Source: Bacteroidetes bacterium GWF2_33_38
Lineage (GTDB): Bacteria > Bacteroidota > Bacteroidia > Bacteroidales > GWF2-33-38
Reading direction: 5' to 3'
Length of the DNA: 64,000 bases
Assembly (NCBI GenBank): GCA_001769505.1
Contig: MEOF01000062.1
Span: 1-64,000, forward strand
Shown here: positions 44,823 through 53,753 of the stretch, in pieces
How positions within the stretch are numbered: the first letter of the stretch is position 1
Layout: each line of letters starts with the position of its first letter
Made by a program: the position numbers and the translations under genes
The notes under the pieces: generated by a model
Told to the model about the DNA's origin: nothing
Databases searched by the model: none
Seen by the model: only the letters and a program-made list of their open reading frames with translations

Positions 44823-46598
44823 ATGGGAAAAACCTTTGTAGAAAAAGTGCTAGGAGCCGAAACAGGTGCTATTGTTTTTAGAAAACCAGACATCGTTTTA
44901 ACTCACGACAATACGGCAAGTATTCGCAAAACATTTGAGAAAATGGGTGGAGTAAAAATATTCGATCCGAATCAATTGTTAATCGTTTTAGACCACAATG
45001 CTCCACCAACCGAAGCAAAATTGGCAAACGACTACCAATATATTAGAGAAACGGCAAAAGAGCAAGGAGTGAAAAACTTTTATGATGCAGGAAAAGGAAT
45101 TTGCCACCAAATAATGTCATATCATGCCAAACCCGGACAAATAATTGTAGGAAGCGATAGTCATACTTGTACAGCCGGAGCATTTAATGCAATGGCAGCT
45201 GGAATAGACCGTACCGAAGCCGCAGGATTATGGAAACGTGGCGAAACTTGGTTTCGAGTTCCCGAATCGATGAAAATTACCTTGACCGGAAAATTAAATA
45301 AAGGTGTGTATGCCAAAGATATTTCTCTTTGGATTATCGGCATGATTGGAACCGATGGAGCAAATTATTATTCAATTGAATATCACGGCGATGGAGTTAA
45401 AACATTATCGATTTCAGAAAGAATGACTTTAGCTAATTTAGCTTCTGAAATGGGTGCAAAAAATGCAGTTTTCCCTGCCGACGAAGTATTGGATAATTTT
45501 TATGGTAAAAAAATAGAAGGCGTTTGGGCTGATGCTGATGCAAAATATATTAGAGAAATTACGATTAATCTTTCAGATTTATTTCCGGTTGTTGCTGCAC
45601 CACACAATGTAGAGAATATAAAATCTGTTTCTGAAGTTCAGGGCACAAAACTCAATCAGGGTGTCGTTGGGACATGTACGAATGGTCGCTTAGATGATTT
45701 GCAAATTGCAGCTGAAATTTTAGCTGGAAAGAAAATTGCCGACAACTTCCAGTTGTTGGTTATTCCAGCATCACTCGAAATATATATGAGTGCAATGAAA
45801 GATGGAACACTTGAAAAACTTATCAATGCAGGTGCCACAGTACTATCAACTTCTTGTGGTCCTTGCTTGGGAACAGGACAAGGAATTCCGGCCGATGGAT
45901 TTAATGTCATTTCTACAGCAAATAGAAATTTTTTAGGTCGTATGGGAAATAAAAAAGCAAATATTTATTTAGCTTCACCTGCTACAGTTGCACATTCAGC
46001 AATTAAAGGTGAAATTACCGACCCAAGAAGTATCAATGCAAAAGATGTTTATAAATCGACAATTGTACAAGGCTCGACTATTGAAATTGCCAAAACCGAT
46101 AACCGAAAAGTTAATGGAATTTGGAATTATAAAGACGCCGACAATTTAAACACCGACCAAATGTTTGCAGGAAACTTAACATACAATGTGTTGAGTTCTG
46201 ATGCAGAAGCAATTATGCCTCACTTGTTTAAAGGATTTGACGAAAAATTTTCTGAAAATGTAAAAGAAGGCGATATTGTAATAGCTGGCGATAATTTTGG
46301 TTGCGGAAGTTCGCGCGAACATCCTGCAGTTGGATTGGCTCACGCTGGAATTAAGGCAGTAATTGTAAAATCGGTTAACCGAATTTTTTATCGCTCGGCA
46401 ATCAATCAAGGCTTATTGCTTATTGTAAATAGCGAAATTGTTGATGCTTATAATTCGGGCGATAAAGTTGATGTTAATTTTGCAAAAGGAATTGTAAAAA
46501 TTAACGATAAAGAAATAAAATTTGCTCCACTTCCCGAAAAACTAATGCAAATTATTGAGAAGAAAGGCTTGGTTAATTGGATGAAGAACGAAGCATAA
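44823..46598 (+). CDS. Fused aconitase-superfamily hydro-lyase, second copy
   Basis: Large domain (about 1-410) with GSDSHTCTAGAFNAMAAGID, GTCTNGRLDDL and STSCGPCLGTGQG carries the 4Fe-4S ligands. The swivel domain (about 425-591) has ADNLNTDQMFAGNLTYN and the LeuD-like loop NFGCGSSREHPAVGLAH. The two paralogues differ in the substrate loop (GSSREH here, GSSRQQ in the first). They may act as different subunits, or on successive substrates of one pathway such as a citramalate- or homocitrate-type route. Co-transcription through the inserted four-helix-bundle gene is possible. Confidence 0.87.
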   Translation: MGKTFVEKVLGAETGAIVFRKPDIVLTHDNTASIRKTFEKMGGVKIFDPNQLLIVLDHNAPPTEAKLANDYQYIRETAKEQGVKNFYDAGKGICHQIMSYHAKPGQIIVGSDSHTCTAGAFNAMAAGIDRTEAAGLWKRGETWFRVPESMKITLTGKLNKGVYAKDISLWIIGMIGTDGANYYSIEYHGDGVKTLSISERMTLANLASEMGAKNAVFPADEVLDNFYGKKIEGVWADADAKYIREITINLSDLFPVVAAPHNVENIKSVSEVQGTKLNQGVVGTCTNGRLDDLQIAAEILAGKKIADNFQLLVIPASLEIYMSAMKDGTLEKLINAGATVLSTSCGPCLGTGQGIPADGFNVISTANRNFLGRMGNKKANIYLASPATVAHSAIKGEITDPRSINAKDVYKSTIVQGSTIEIAKTDNRKVNGIWNYKDADNLNTDQMFAGNLTYNVLSSDAEAIMPHLFKGFDEKFSENVKEGDIVIAGDNFGCGSSREHPAVGLAHAGIKAVIVKSVNRIFYRSAINQGLLLIVNSEIVDAYNSGDKVDVNFAKGIVKINDKEIKFAPLPEKLMQIIEKKGLVNWMKNEA

Positions 46599-46619
46599 AA
46601 ATTAACATTTAAATGTAAA

Positions 46620-46648
46620 AACGCAGTCAATTTATGACTGCGTTTTTT
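46620..46648. terminator. Terminator between the hydro-lyase and hsp20 genes
   Basis: AACGCAGTCA and TGACTGCGTT form a 10-bp stem with a 5-nt loop, followed by T8 on the plus strand. A-rich sequence on the left gives Ts for the opposite direction as well. Confidence 0.92.
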
Positions 46649-46651
46649 TTA

Positions 46652-47107
46652 TTAAGAAATTTTGATTTCTCTGGCAGGTTTGTCTTTTGCTTCTTCTTTT
46701 TTGTAAATCACAATTTCTAAAATTCCATTGTTGAAGCTTGCATTAATTTTTTCCAAATCAGCGGATTTAGGAAGAGTGTACAAACGTTCAAAATTATTGT
46801 ATTTGAACTCTCTTCTTTCGTAAAGAATATTTTCATCGTTTAGATCTTCAGATGTTCTAGAAATGCTCAAAATATTCTTTTCTAAGTTAATCACAACATC
46901 TTCTTTTTTTATTCCGGGTATTGCCATTTCGATTTTGTAATATTCTTTTGTTTCATAAATATTACTCAATGGCTTTAATTGGGAGTTAGCTAATACGTTT
47001 GTATAAGCATGGTCGAAGAAATCGCTGAAAATGTCGTTAAAAGTTAACAAATTGTTGTTTCTTCTTTCGACTTGATTTTCTCTGTTTTTTAAAGCTAATA
47101 GTGTCAT
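46652..47107 (-). CDS. Hsp20/alpha-crystallin small heat-shock protein
   Basis: A 151-residue ATP-independent holdase chaperone. The alpha-crystallin domain runs from about residue 45 to 140, with YKIEMAIPGIKKEDVVINLE at its start and the conserved ASFNNGILEIVIYKKEE near its end. A short charged tail (REIKIS) contains the I-x-I-like anchor used for oligomer assembly. The gene has a strong AGGAGG ribosome site, rare in this window. Its upstream region shares sequence with that of dnaK. Confidence 0.94.
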   Translation of the reverse strand: MTLLALKNRENQVERRNNNLLTFNDIFSDFFDHAYTNVLANSQLKPLSNIYETKEYYKIEMAIPGIKKEDVVINLEKNILSISRTSEDLNDENILYERREFKYNNFERLYTLPKSADLEKINASFNNGILEIVIYKKEEAKDKPAREIKIS

Positions 47108-47115
47108 AATTTTGT

Positions 47116-47121
47116 CCTCCT
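47116..47121 (-). promoter_or_regulatory. Strong Shine-Dalgarno site of hsp20
   Basis: AGGAGG on the minus strand is 8 nt from the ATG at 47107. Bacteroidota genes rarely use such sites, so this one suggests high translation and supports the start. Confidence 0.85.
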
Positions 47122-47186
47122 ATATTTAGTTTATTTATTAAATAGTTTTGCTAAGAATAAATCAAACTAAATGCCATCGGAAATTT

Positions 47187-47229
47187 AATGACTATGTGTC
47201 ATATAATAAATAATTAATATGTCATAAAG
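47187..47229 (-). promoter_or_regulatory. Putative heat-shock control region of hsp20
   Basis: It contains AATGACTATG (plus strand, 47187-47196), ATAAATAAT and ATGTCATAAA. AATGACTATG and ATAAATAAT recur in the same order upstream of dnaK. The shared block lies about 80 nt from the hsp20 start. Confidence 0.5.
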
Positions 47230-47353
47230 GCGTGTTTTTGATAATTTGCACACATAAAAAAGACTTTTATACAGTAATTAAATGAGAATATGCTAAGCTC
47301 TATCGGTAGAAATAAATGCAATTTTCGCCGATGATTAAGCATAAAATATATTT

Positions 47354-49009
47354 TTATAATTGCTTATTGACTTTCAAACTAGCCCTAATTTCTTGAGCAT
47401 TTTTTTTAATAAATTTGTAGTCGTAATCGTAAGTTGGGAATTCGATTTGAATTTGGTCTTCTAAAAAATCAAGTTCTGTTTTTACATCATCAAAAAAATT
47501 GGTTATGTACAAACTATCAGAATATTCTTCTAAATATGTAAAATATAATTTATTGAATTGTTTACTATCGTAAACTTGATAAATTAAAGATTCCGCGTCG
47601 TATTTTTTGTACTTCAAATGATTATCGGTGAAGCCTAGATAAGGATTTGCCCAAGTCATATGATTTGTAGCAGTGTAAGCATCGTAACCTATTGGCTCAA
47701 TTTTATTTTTTTGAAAATCGTAATAAAATCGAAGGTTAATCCAGCCCATTGCGTGATATGCTCTCGCAATGTCGCATAAAGCGTAATATTTTGCCATTTG
47801 ACTTAAATCTAAGTATTTAAAAAATGTAGAATCTTGCTTTCGATATAAATCAACAATTTCGATAGCTTTTAAAATTGCTTCGTCATCTTTTGATTTTCCG
47901 TATGTTTTTATTTCGGCTTTCGATGCTAAATTGTTCATCTGCCTTTCTTCTTCCTTTTTAATCATTTCATCCCAAAAAGGTTTCTCGTCAAATTTTAAAA
48001 TAACTCCCGTATTTTTGTTGAATCTATTCATTAATCTTTGGCTAAGATGTTCTTCCAATGCATAAACGCCATAAGATTTTTGATTAATAAAGACTTCAAC
48101 AAATCTATATTCAGGAGTCAATATACCTTCTCGTTCCAAGAGTTTGTGAAAAATATATTCATTTAAAAAACCTCTTGTGTATGGATTTTGTAGACTAAAA
48201 ACATTCATGCCAGATATTAAATTTTCATTTAATTTTAAGCGATATGACCATTTTTCTCCATATAAATGATCAGTCCAATCACCTTTAAGTCTAATTTTTC
48301 CATTTATTTGTTTATTTTCAAATTTGGTACTTACCGGAAGAAAATCATTGTCTTGTCGATTTAAAATACCTAATTCAATTGCTTCATTACGAATTTGTGT
48401 CAGTCGATCAAAATTATTTTTTTCGATATTTAAGTATAATTTATCAAGCTTGAATGCTTCATAATCAACTTTTCGATGAATATGAGTGATTTTGAAATCA
48501 TCGAGAAGAAATTTCTTTTTGTCTTTATTCCAAATATATATCGTTATTTCATTTCCATTATAAATAATTGGAATTTCGAATTGAGCTTGTATGAGATTCC
48601 ATCCATTTTTTTGTTTTGATAGATTGCTACCTGTTTTATAAAAAAAATCTTCTTTGCTATCAGCAACAATAAGACATTTAGCAGAATCAATTTCTGAAAA
48701 TTCCCATACTTCTACATTAAGTTGATCATATGGTTTTATATTTTTAATTTTTATTGAATATCCATAATTGTTTGTGCTATCAAGCAAAATACTATATTTT
48801 CCGGAAAAGGCTTTTTCAGTTGTTCTAATTTTATTAATCCCATATTCATGTAAGCTATCGTCAATCAGAATTTCATTGTTTAATGTAACCACAACCTGCT
48901 CAGCATCACAAAAATAAATAGTTTCATTCTCTGTGTTTTGTTGTATGAAGTTGCAACTAAAAAACATAGAAAGTAACGGTAAAATAAAAACTAACAAATT
49001 GATTTTCAT
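47354..49009 (-). CDS. CotH-like kinase-family lipoprotein
   Basis: The start at 49009 gives a lipoprotein signal (MKINLLVFILPLLSMFFSC). Residues about 20-190 form a beta-rich region possibly binding carbohydrate. From about residue 235 the CotH pattern appears: INGKIRLKGDWTDHLYGEKW, VFINQKSYGVYALEEHLSQR and FYYDFQKNKIEPIGYDAYTA. CotH of Bacillus is a protein kinase for spore-coat proteins; envelope relatives in Bacteroidota have no established substrates. It follows dnaK across a terminator, so it is probably transcribed separately. Confidence 0.8.
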   Translation of the reverse strand: MKINLLVFILPLLSMFFSCNFIQQNTENETIYFCDAEQVVVTLNNEILIDDSLHEYGINKIRTTEKAFSGKYSILLDSTNNYGYSIKIKNIKPYDQLNVEVWEFSEIDSAKCLIVADSKEDFFYKTGSNLSKQKNGWNLIQAQFEIPIIYNGNEITIYIWNKDKKKFLLDDFKITHIHRKVDYEAFKLDKLYLNIEKNNFDRLTQIRNEAIELGILNRQDNDFLPVSTKFENKQINGKIRLKGDWTDHLYGEKWSYRLKLNENLISGMNVFSLQNPYTRGFLNEYIFHKLLEREGILTPEYRFVEVFINQKSYGVYALEEHLSQRLMNRFNKNTGVILKFDEKPFWDEMIKKEEERQMNNLASKAEIKTYGKSKDDEAILKAIEIVDLYRKQDSTFFKYLDLSQMAKYYALCDIARAYHAMGWINLRFYYDFQKNKIEPIGYDAYTATNHMTWANPYLGFTDNHLKYKKYDAESLIYQVYDSKQFNKLYFTYLEEYSDSLYITNFFDDVKTELDFLEDQIQIEFPTYDYDYKFIKKNAQEIRASLKVNKQL

Positions 49010-49031
49010 AAGTTTTTCGAAATTAAATAAA

Positions 49032-49061
49032 AAAAGCGGACAATTCAAATCGCCCGCTTTT
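49032..49061 (-). terminator. Intrinsic terminator of dnaK
   Basis: AAAAGCGG and CCGCTTTT form an 8-bp stem with a 14-nt loop, and T-rich sequence follows on the minus strand. It lies 18 nt past the dnaK stop. Confidence 0.75.
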
Positions 49062-49078
49062 CATTCTATTGTTAAGTA

Positions 49079-50980
49079 CTATTTAACTTCTTCGAAGTCA
49101 ACATCAGTTACTTCGTTTTCTTTTTTTGTTTGAGTGTCTTCGGTTGGAGATCCTTGAGAATTTGCTTGTTGCTCTTGCGACGATGCTTTATACATTTCTT
49201 CAGAAGCAACTTGCCATACTTTATTTAATTCTTCCATAGCAATATCAACTGCTGCAACATCTTGATTTTTATGAGCTTCTTTTAAATTTGCTAAGGCTTT
49301 TTCGATAGGCTCTTTTTTATCTGCAGGTAATTTATCACCAAAATCTTTAATTTGTTTTTCAGTTTGGAAAATCATGCTATCTGCTGAATTTAACTTATCA
49401 ACTTTTTCCTTTACTTGTTTATCAGCTGCCTCATTTGCCTTAGCCTCATCTCTCATTTTATTTATTTCGTCATCGGTCAAGCCTGAAGAAGCTTCTATTC
49501 TAATACTTTGTACTTTGCCCGTTCCTTTATCTTTTGCCGAAACATGTAAAATTCCGTTAGCATCAATGTCAAAAGTAACTTCAACTTGAGGAATTCCTCT
49601 TGGTGCTGGTGGAATTCCGTCCAAATGGAATCTTCCGATGGTTTTGTTTCCCGATGCAATTGGTCTTTCACCTTGCAAAACATGTATTTCAACCGAAGGC
49701 TGATTGTTTGCCGCAGTAGTAAACGTTTCAGCTTTTTTGGTTGGAATGGTTGTATTCGACTCAATAAGCTTTGTCATAACTCCCCCCATGGTTTCAATTC
49801 CAAGCGATAAAGGTGTTACATCTAACAAGAGAACATCGGTTACTTCTCCGGTTAAAACCCCACCTTGAATTGCAGCTCCAATCGCAACAACTTCGTCAGG
49901 ATTTACACCTTTCGAAGGTGTTCTTTTAAAGAAATCTTCAACTATTTTTTGAATAGCAGGAATTCTAGTTGAACCACCTACAAGAATTACATCATCAATG
50001 TCAGATACTGAAACGCCGGCATCTTTTATGGCTAATTTACATGGTTCGATTGTTGCACGAATTAAACTATCGCTTAATTGTTCAAATTTTGCTCTTGTCA
50101 ACGTTCGAACTAAGTGTTTTGGTACACCATCAACAGGCATTATATATGGCAAATTAATTTCGGTGCTAGTTGAACTCGATAATTCGATTTTTGCTTTTTC
50201 GGCAGCCTCTTTTAATCGCTGAAGAGCCATTGGGTCTTTTCTTAAGTCAATGTTTTCGTCGTTTTTAAATTCAGTAGCTAACCAATCGATAATTACTTGG
50301 TCAAAATCGTCACCACCAAGGTGCGTATCACCATTTGTCGATTTAACTTCAAAAACTCCGTCACCCAATTCTAAAATTGAAATATCGAAAGTTCCACCAC
50401 CTAAATCGAAAACTGCTACTTTTATATCTTTATTCTTCTTGTCCATACCATATGCTAACGCAGCAGCTGTAGGCTCATTGATGATTCGTTTAACTTTTAA
50501 ACCAGCAATTTCGCCAGCTTCTTTAGTAGCTTGTCGTTGCGAATCGTCGAAATAAGCAGGAACGGTAATAACAGCTTCGGTAACTTCATGACCTAGATAA
50601 TCTTCGGCTGTTTTCTTCATTTTTTGAAGAATCATAGCAGAAATTTCCTGCGGAGTATATAATCTGTCATCAATTTTAACTCTAGGCGTGCTGTTATCTC
50701 CTTTAACAACTTCGTACGGCATTCGAGATATTTCTTTTGCAACTTTATCGAATTTTTCCCCCATAAATCTTTTTATCGAAGAAATAGTTTTCTTAGGGTT
50801 TGTAATTGCCTGACGTTTTGCAGGATCTCCAACTTTACGCTCCCCTTTATCAACAAAAGCAACAACTGATGGTGTTGTTCGCTTGCCTTCGCTGTTCGGA
50901 ATAACGATAGGCTCGTTTCCTTCCATTACAGAAACACAAGAGTTTGTGGTTCCTAAATCGATTCCAATTATTTTATTCAT
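49079..50980 (-). CDS. dnaK: Chaperone DnaK (Hsp70)
   Basis: A 633-residue Hsp70. The ATPase domain starts [20 protein letters not shown] and contains [20 protein letters not shown] and [13 protein letters not shown]. The substrate-binding domain begins after [20 protein letters not shown], and the acidic C-terminus ends TDVDFEEVK. It folds proteins in an ATP cycle with DnaJ and GrpE, which are not in the window. The upstream region shares a sequence block with hsp20, consistent with a common heat-shock response. Length and motifs are normal. Confidence 0.97.
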   Translation of the reverse strand: MNKIIGIDLGTTNSCVSVMEGNEPIVIPNSEGKRTTPSVVAFVDKGERKVGDPAKRQAITNPKKTISSIKRFMGEKFDKVAKEISRMPYEVVKGDNSTPRVKIDDRLYTPQEISAMILQKMKKTAEDYLGHEVTEAVITVPAYFDDSQRQATKEAGEIAGLKVKRIINEPTAAALAYGMDKKNKDIKVAVFDLGGGTFDISILELGDGVFEVKSTNGDTHLGGDDFDQVIIDWLATEFKNDENIDLRKDPMALQRLKEAAEKAKIELSSSTSTEINLPYIMPVDGVPKHLVRTLTRAKFEQLSDSLIRATIEPCKLAIKDAGVSVSDIDDVILVGGSTRIPAIQKIVEDFFKRTPSKGVNPDEVVAIGAAIQGGVLTGEVTDVLLLDVTPLSLGIETMGGVMTKLIESNTTIPTKKAETFTTAANNQPSVEIHVLQGERPIASGNKTIGRFHLDGIPPAPRGIPQVEVTFDIDANGILHVSAKDKGTGKVQSIRIEASSGLTDDEINKMRDEAKANEAADKQVKEKVDKLNSADSMIFQTEKQIKDFGDKLPADKKEPIEKALANLKEAHKNQDVAAVDIAMEELNKVWQVASEEMYKASSQEQQANSQGSPTEDTQTKKENEVTDVDFEEVK

Positions 50981-51027
50981 ATTTTAATATTTTGATTTTA
51001 ATTAATTTTCGCGAATGGCAAGTAGTC

Positions 51028-51085
51028 AATGACTATGCCATTATATAAATAATATATTTTATTGAAAATATGACATACAAAAACG
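51028..51085 (-). promoter_or_regulatory. Putative heat-shock control region of dnaK
   Basis: AATGACTATG at 51028-51037 and ATAAATAAT shortly after match the hsp20 upstream region in order and orientation. ATATGACATA at 51068-51077 is also similar. The block starts about 48 nt from the dnaK ATG. Confidence 0.5.
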
Positions 51086-51097
51086 GGGTACAAAAAA

Positions 51098-51123
51098 TTT
51101 ATGTCAGTAAATAATGACATAAA
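51098..51123 (-). terminator. Hairpin TTTATGTCA-N8-TGACATAAA upstream of dnaK
   Basis: A perfect 9-bp inverted repeat with an 8-nt spacer. On the minus strand it lies just after the stop of the lipoprotein gene (51128) and is followed by six Ts, so it may be its terminator. The TGACATA half-site also resembles elements near hsp20, leaving an operator role possible. Confidence 0.55.
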
Positions 51124-51127
51124 GACA

Positions 51128-52144
51128 CTAAAATTGTGCTTGATAGTATAAACTGGTATGATCTTCAAAGCTTAATTTAGATGTATAAATGCTATGAGCA
51201 ACGGAATCGACGCTTCGATCTGTAATTTCATTTGATAAGAAAACTTTGTCATAAAGCGAAGACATTAAGCCAATTCCATCAACAATATTCGTGAACTCTG
51301 GTTTTTCCTGAATGACACTAAACGAAGGTCCATTAACTTCCATATAAGTATATAAATCAGCACCTCCTACTTGAAAAATAATATCAATTGCATCTTTGTG
51401 AACAACTCTAATGACATCATCTTTTATAGTAATATTAGATGCAAGTGTTTTTAAAAACGATTGAGGAGTAAGTTCAACGTACATGTTTTCACTCGAAGAA
51501 CTTGCATTACTAGATATTTTTGTACCTACATTCCATTTTACGGTATGAAAAGTCGTATCACCAGATGTTAAATTAATTTCAAAGTAGTGAAAATCTACTG
51601 ATACATTATAAATTCGGGCGTTTGCCGAACTTTTCCATTCAACGGAATATGGATACTCGTAATTAGCAATATTAATTTTAGGAGGCAATGATGTTACTTC
51701 AATACCATTAATTAACTTCGTTTCACCATAAACTGTTTTGTCAAGGTCAGGATTATAAACAACCAAGCGATATTTTCTAGTAGAAATTAAAGATGCATCT
51801 GTTTTATATAAAACATTATTATCGTCGGCAAAAATTCCTGTATCTTTTGGAATTTCGGTAGTTTTTTCAAGGTAAAAAATGTTTGTCAAATTATCATTAT
51901 CATATTCTTCGAGAGAGACTGTAATATTATCGTAGTATAGAGAATCGCTAATTTTTGCCATTTCATAAGCATCGGCCTCGCCAAGAAAAGCTTTTTCGAT
52001 TTTGGCATAGTGAATAGTATCATTTTGGTTCAGTAAACAGTATATAACTGTAATATCTTTCCATTCGTCGATTACGTCAAATTCTGTAGTACACGAATTA
52101 AAAAAAACACTGAGAATAATTAATACTGAGAGTATTTGTTTCAT
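51128..52144 (-). CDS. Lipoprotein of unknown function
   Basis: The lipoprotein signal MKQILSVLIILSVFFNSC gives a lipid anchor at residue 18. The 338-residue body is beta-rich and opens with FDVIDEWKDITVIYCLLNQN and HYAKIEKAFLGEADAYEMAK. This is a pattern I associate with envelope lipoproteins of Bacteroidales that resemble the DUF4249 family, but the family name is not certain. It diverges from panB. A TATCTTTG box upstream supports it as the first gene of its transcript. Confidence 0.7.
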   Translation of the reverse strand: MKQILSVLIILSVFFNSCTTEFDVIDEWKDITVIYCLLNQNDTIHYAKIEKAFLGEADAYEMAKISDSLYYDNITVSLEEYDNDNLTNIFYLEKTTEIPKDTGIFADDNNVLYKTDASLISTRKYRLVVYNPDLDKTVYGETKLINGIEVTSLPPKINIANYEYPYSVEWKSSANARIYNVSVDFHYFEINLTSGDTTFHTVKWNVGTKISSNASSSSENMYVELTPQSFLKTLASNITIKDDVIRVVHKDAIDIIFQVGGADLYTYMEVNGPSFSVIQEKPEFTNIVDGIGLMSSLYDKVFLSNEITDRSVDSVAHSIYTSKLSFEDHTSLYYQAQF

Positions 52145-52188
52145 TATTTAAATAAAATTGACAATTTTGCATAAATTATACAACGTGG

Positions 52189-52196
52189 CAAAGATA
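52189..52196 (-). promoter_or_regulatory. Bacteroidota-type -7 box for the lipoprotein gene
   Basis: On the minus strand TATCTTTG fits TAnnTTTG, 45 nt upstream of the lipoprotein ATG at 52144. Confidence 0.45.
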
Positions 52197-52222
52197 TAAT
52201 TTATTAATCAAAAAAAAGAAAA

Positions 52223-53038
52223 ATGTCAACACAACATAATATAAGAAAAGTTACTACTCATGTTCTTGCAGAAATGAAGTTGAGAGGTGAAAAAATTTCT
52301 ATGCTAACTGCTTATGATTACTCAATGGCTAGAATACTTGAACAAGCAGGAATTGATGTAATTTTAGTTGGCGATTCAGCTTCAAATGTAATGGCTGGTC
52401 ACGAAACAACACTTCCAATTACATTGAACGAGATGATTTATCATGCTTCGGCCGTTGTAAGAGGAACAAAAAGAGCTTTAATTGTAGTTGATTTACCATT
52501 TGGAACCTATCAAGGAAATTCCAAAGAAGCATTGGCATCTGCTATAAGGATTATGAAAGAAACCGCTGCAAATGCCGTAAAACTAGAAGGAGGTAGTGAA
52601 GTTAAAGAGTCTGTTTCACGAATTTTATCAGCAGGAATTCCGGTTATGGGACATTTGGGTTTAACACCACAGTCGATACATAAATTCGGAACATATGTGG
52701 TTAGAGCAAAAGAAAATGAAGAAGCAAAAAAACTAATCGAAGATGCACATATTCTAGAAGATGCTGGATGCTTCGCTCTTGTCTTAGAAAAAATACCCGC
52801 TACGCTTGCGGCCAAAGTTGCTACTGAAATTAAGATTCCGGTTATTGGAATTGGGGCTGGAAACAAAGTTGATGGTCAAGTTTTAGTTCTTCACGATATG
52901 TTGGGAATTACTCAGGAGTTTTCACCACGTTTTTTAAGAAGATATCACAACTTATATCAAGAAATTCAAGGAGCTGTTTCAAATTACATTAACGATGTTA
53001 AAAGTTCCGATTTTCCAAACGAAAGAGAACAATACTAG
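52223..53038 (+). CDS. panB: 3-methyl-2-oxobutanoate hydroxymethyltransferase
   Basis: PanB makes ketopantoate from 2-oxoisovalerate and methylene-tetrahydrofolate, the first step of pantothenate synthesis. The signatures [40 protein letters not shown] and [10 protein letters not shown] are all present, and [14 protein letters not shown] is the substrate loop. Length, 271 residues, is normal. It is followed after 5 nt by the pseudouridine synthase gene. No panC or panD lies nearby, but coaBC at the right end of the window acts later in the same route. Confidence 0.96.
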   Translation: MSTQHNIRKVTTHVLAEMKLRGEKISMLTAYDYSMARILEQAGIDVILVGDSASNVMAGHETTLPITLNEMIYHASAVVRGTKRALIVVDLPFGTYQGNSKEALASAIRIMKETAANAVKLEGGSEVKESVSRILSAGIPVMGHLGLTPQSIHKFGTYVVRAKENEEAKKLIEDAHILEDAGCFALVLEKIPATLAAKVATEIKIPVIGIGAGNKVDGQVLVLHDMLGITQEFSPRFLRRYHNLYQEIQGAVSNYINDVKSSDFPNEREQY

Positions 53039-53043
53039 AACGA

Positions 53044-53742
53044 ATGAATACAAGTATCGAAAATATTGATGTCCTTTACGAGGACAATCACATTATTGTA
53101 ATAAATAAGAAAAACTCAGATATTGTTCAAGGTGATAAAACCGGAGATGAGTCTTTATTGAATAAGGTAAAAGCGTATATAAAAATAAATTACAATAAGC
53201 CTGGCGATGTTTTTTTAGGTCTTGCTCATCGGCTCGATAGGCCAGTAAGCGGTGTTGTTGTTTTTGCACGAACAAGTAAAGCTCTAAGCAGATTAAATGA
53301 GATTTTTAAAAATCGAGAAGTTGAAAAAATTTATTGGGCAATTGTAAAAAATCGTCCACCAAAAGAAGAAGACAAAATCGAACACCACTTGGTAAGGAAT
53401 GAACAAAAAAATAAATCGGTGGCTTTCGATGGACCAAAAGCAAACTCAAAAAATGCTATTTTATCATATAAACTTTTAGGAGCAACTAAAGTATATAATC
53501 TTTTAGAAATAACTCTTGAAACTGGAAGACATCATCAAATTAGGGTTCAATTGGCTAAAATTGGATGTCCAATAAAAGGTGATTTAAAATATGGATTTGA
53601 TCGTTCAAATTCGGATGGAGGAATCAGTCTTCACGCACGAAAAATTTCCTTTATTCATCCTGTAAAGAAGGAAAAAATAGAAATAGTAGCTCCACCTCCA
53701 GAAGATAATCTATGGAAAGAGTTTTTGAAAATCGCAGAATAA
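53044..53742 (+). CDS. RluA-family pseudouridine synthase
   Basis: The enzyme isomerises uridine in rRNA or tRNA. The catalytic motif HRLDRPVSGVVVFARTSKAL contains the essential aspartate, and KIYWAIVKNRP and ETGRHHQIRVQLAKIGCPIK complete the family core. At 232 residues it lacks the S4 RNA-binding domain of RluC and RluD and resembles the short RluA/YqcB type. It is co-transcribed with panB and converges on lysC. The exact target position cannot be told. Confidence 0.92.
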   Translation: MNTSIENIDVLYEDNHIIVINKKNSDIVQGDKTGDESLLNKVKAYIKINYNKPGDVFLGLAHRLDRPVSGVVVFARTSKALSRLNEIFKNREVEKIYWAIVKNRPPKEEDKIEHHLVRNEQKNKSVAFDGPKANSKNAILSYKLLGATKVYNLLEITLETGRHHQIRVQLAKIGCPIKGDLKYGFDRSNSDGGISLHARKISFIHPVKKEKIEIVAPPPEDNLWKEFLKIAE

Positions 53743-53753
53743 TTTCAATTACT

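Noticed and set aside
42535-46598. leuC and leuD
   Set aside because: Both genes are fused forms, they differ from each other in the substrate loop, and no leuA or leuB is near. A specific name was not given.
51098-51123. CIRCE operator upstream of dnaK
   Set aside because: The inverted repeat TTTATGTCA-N8-TGACATAAA does not match the CIRCE consensus, and it is equally explained as a terminator.
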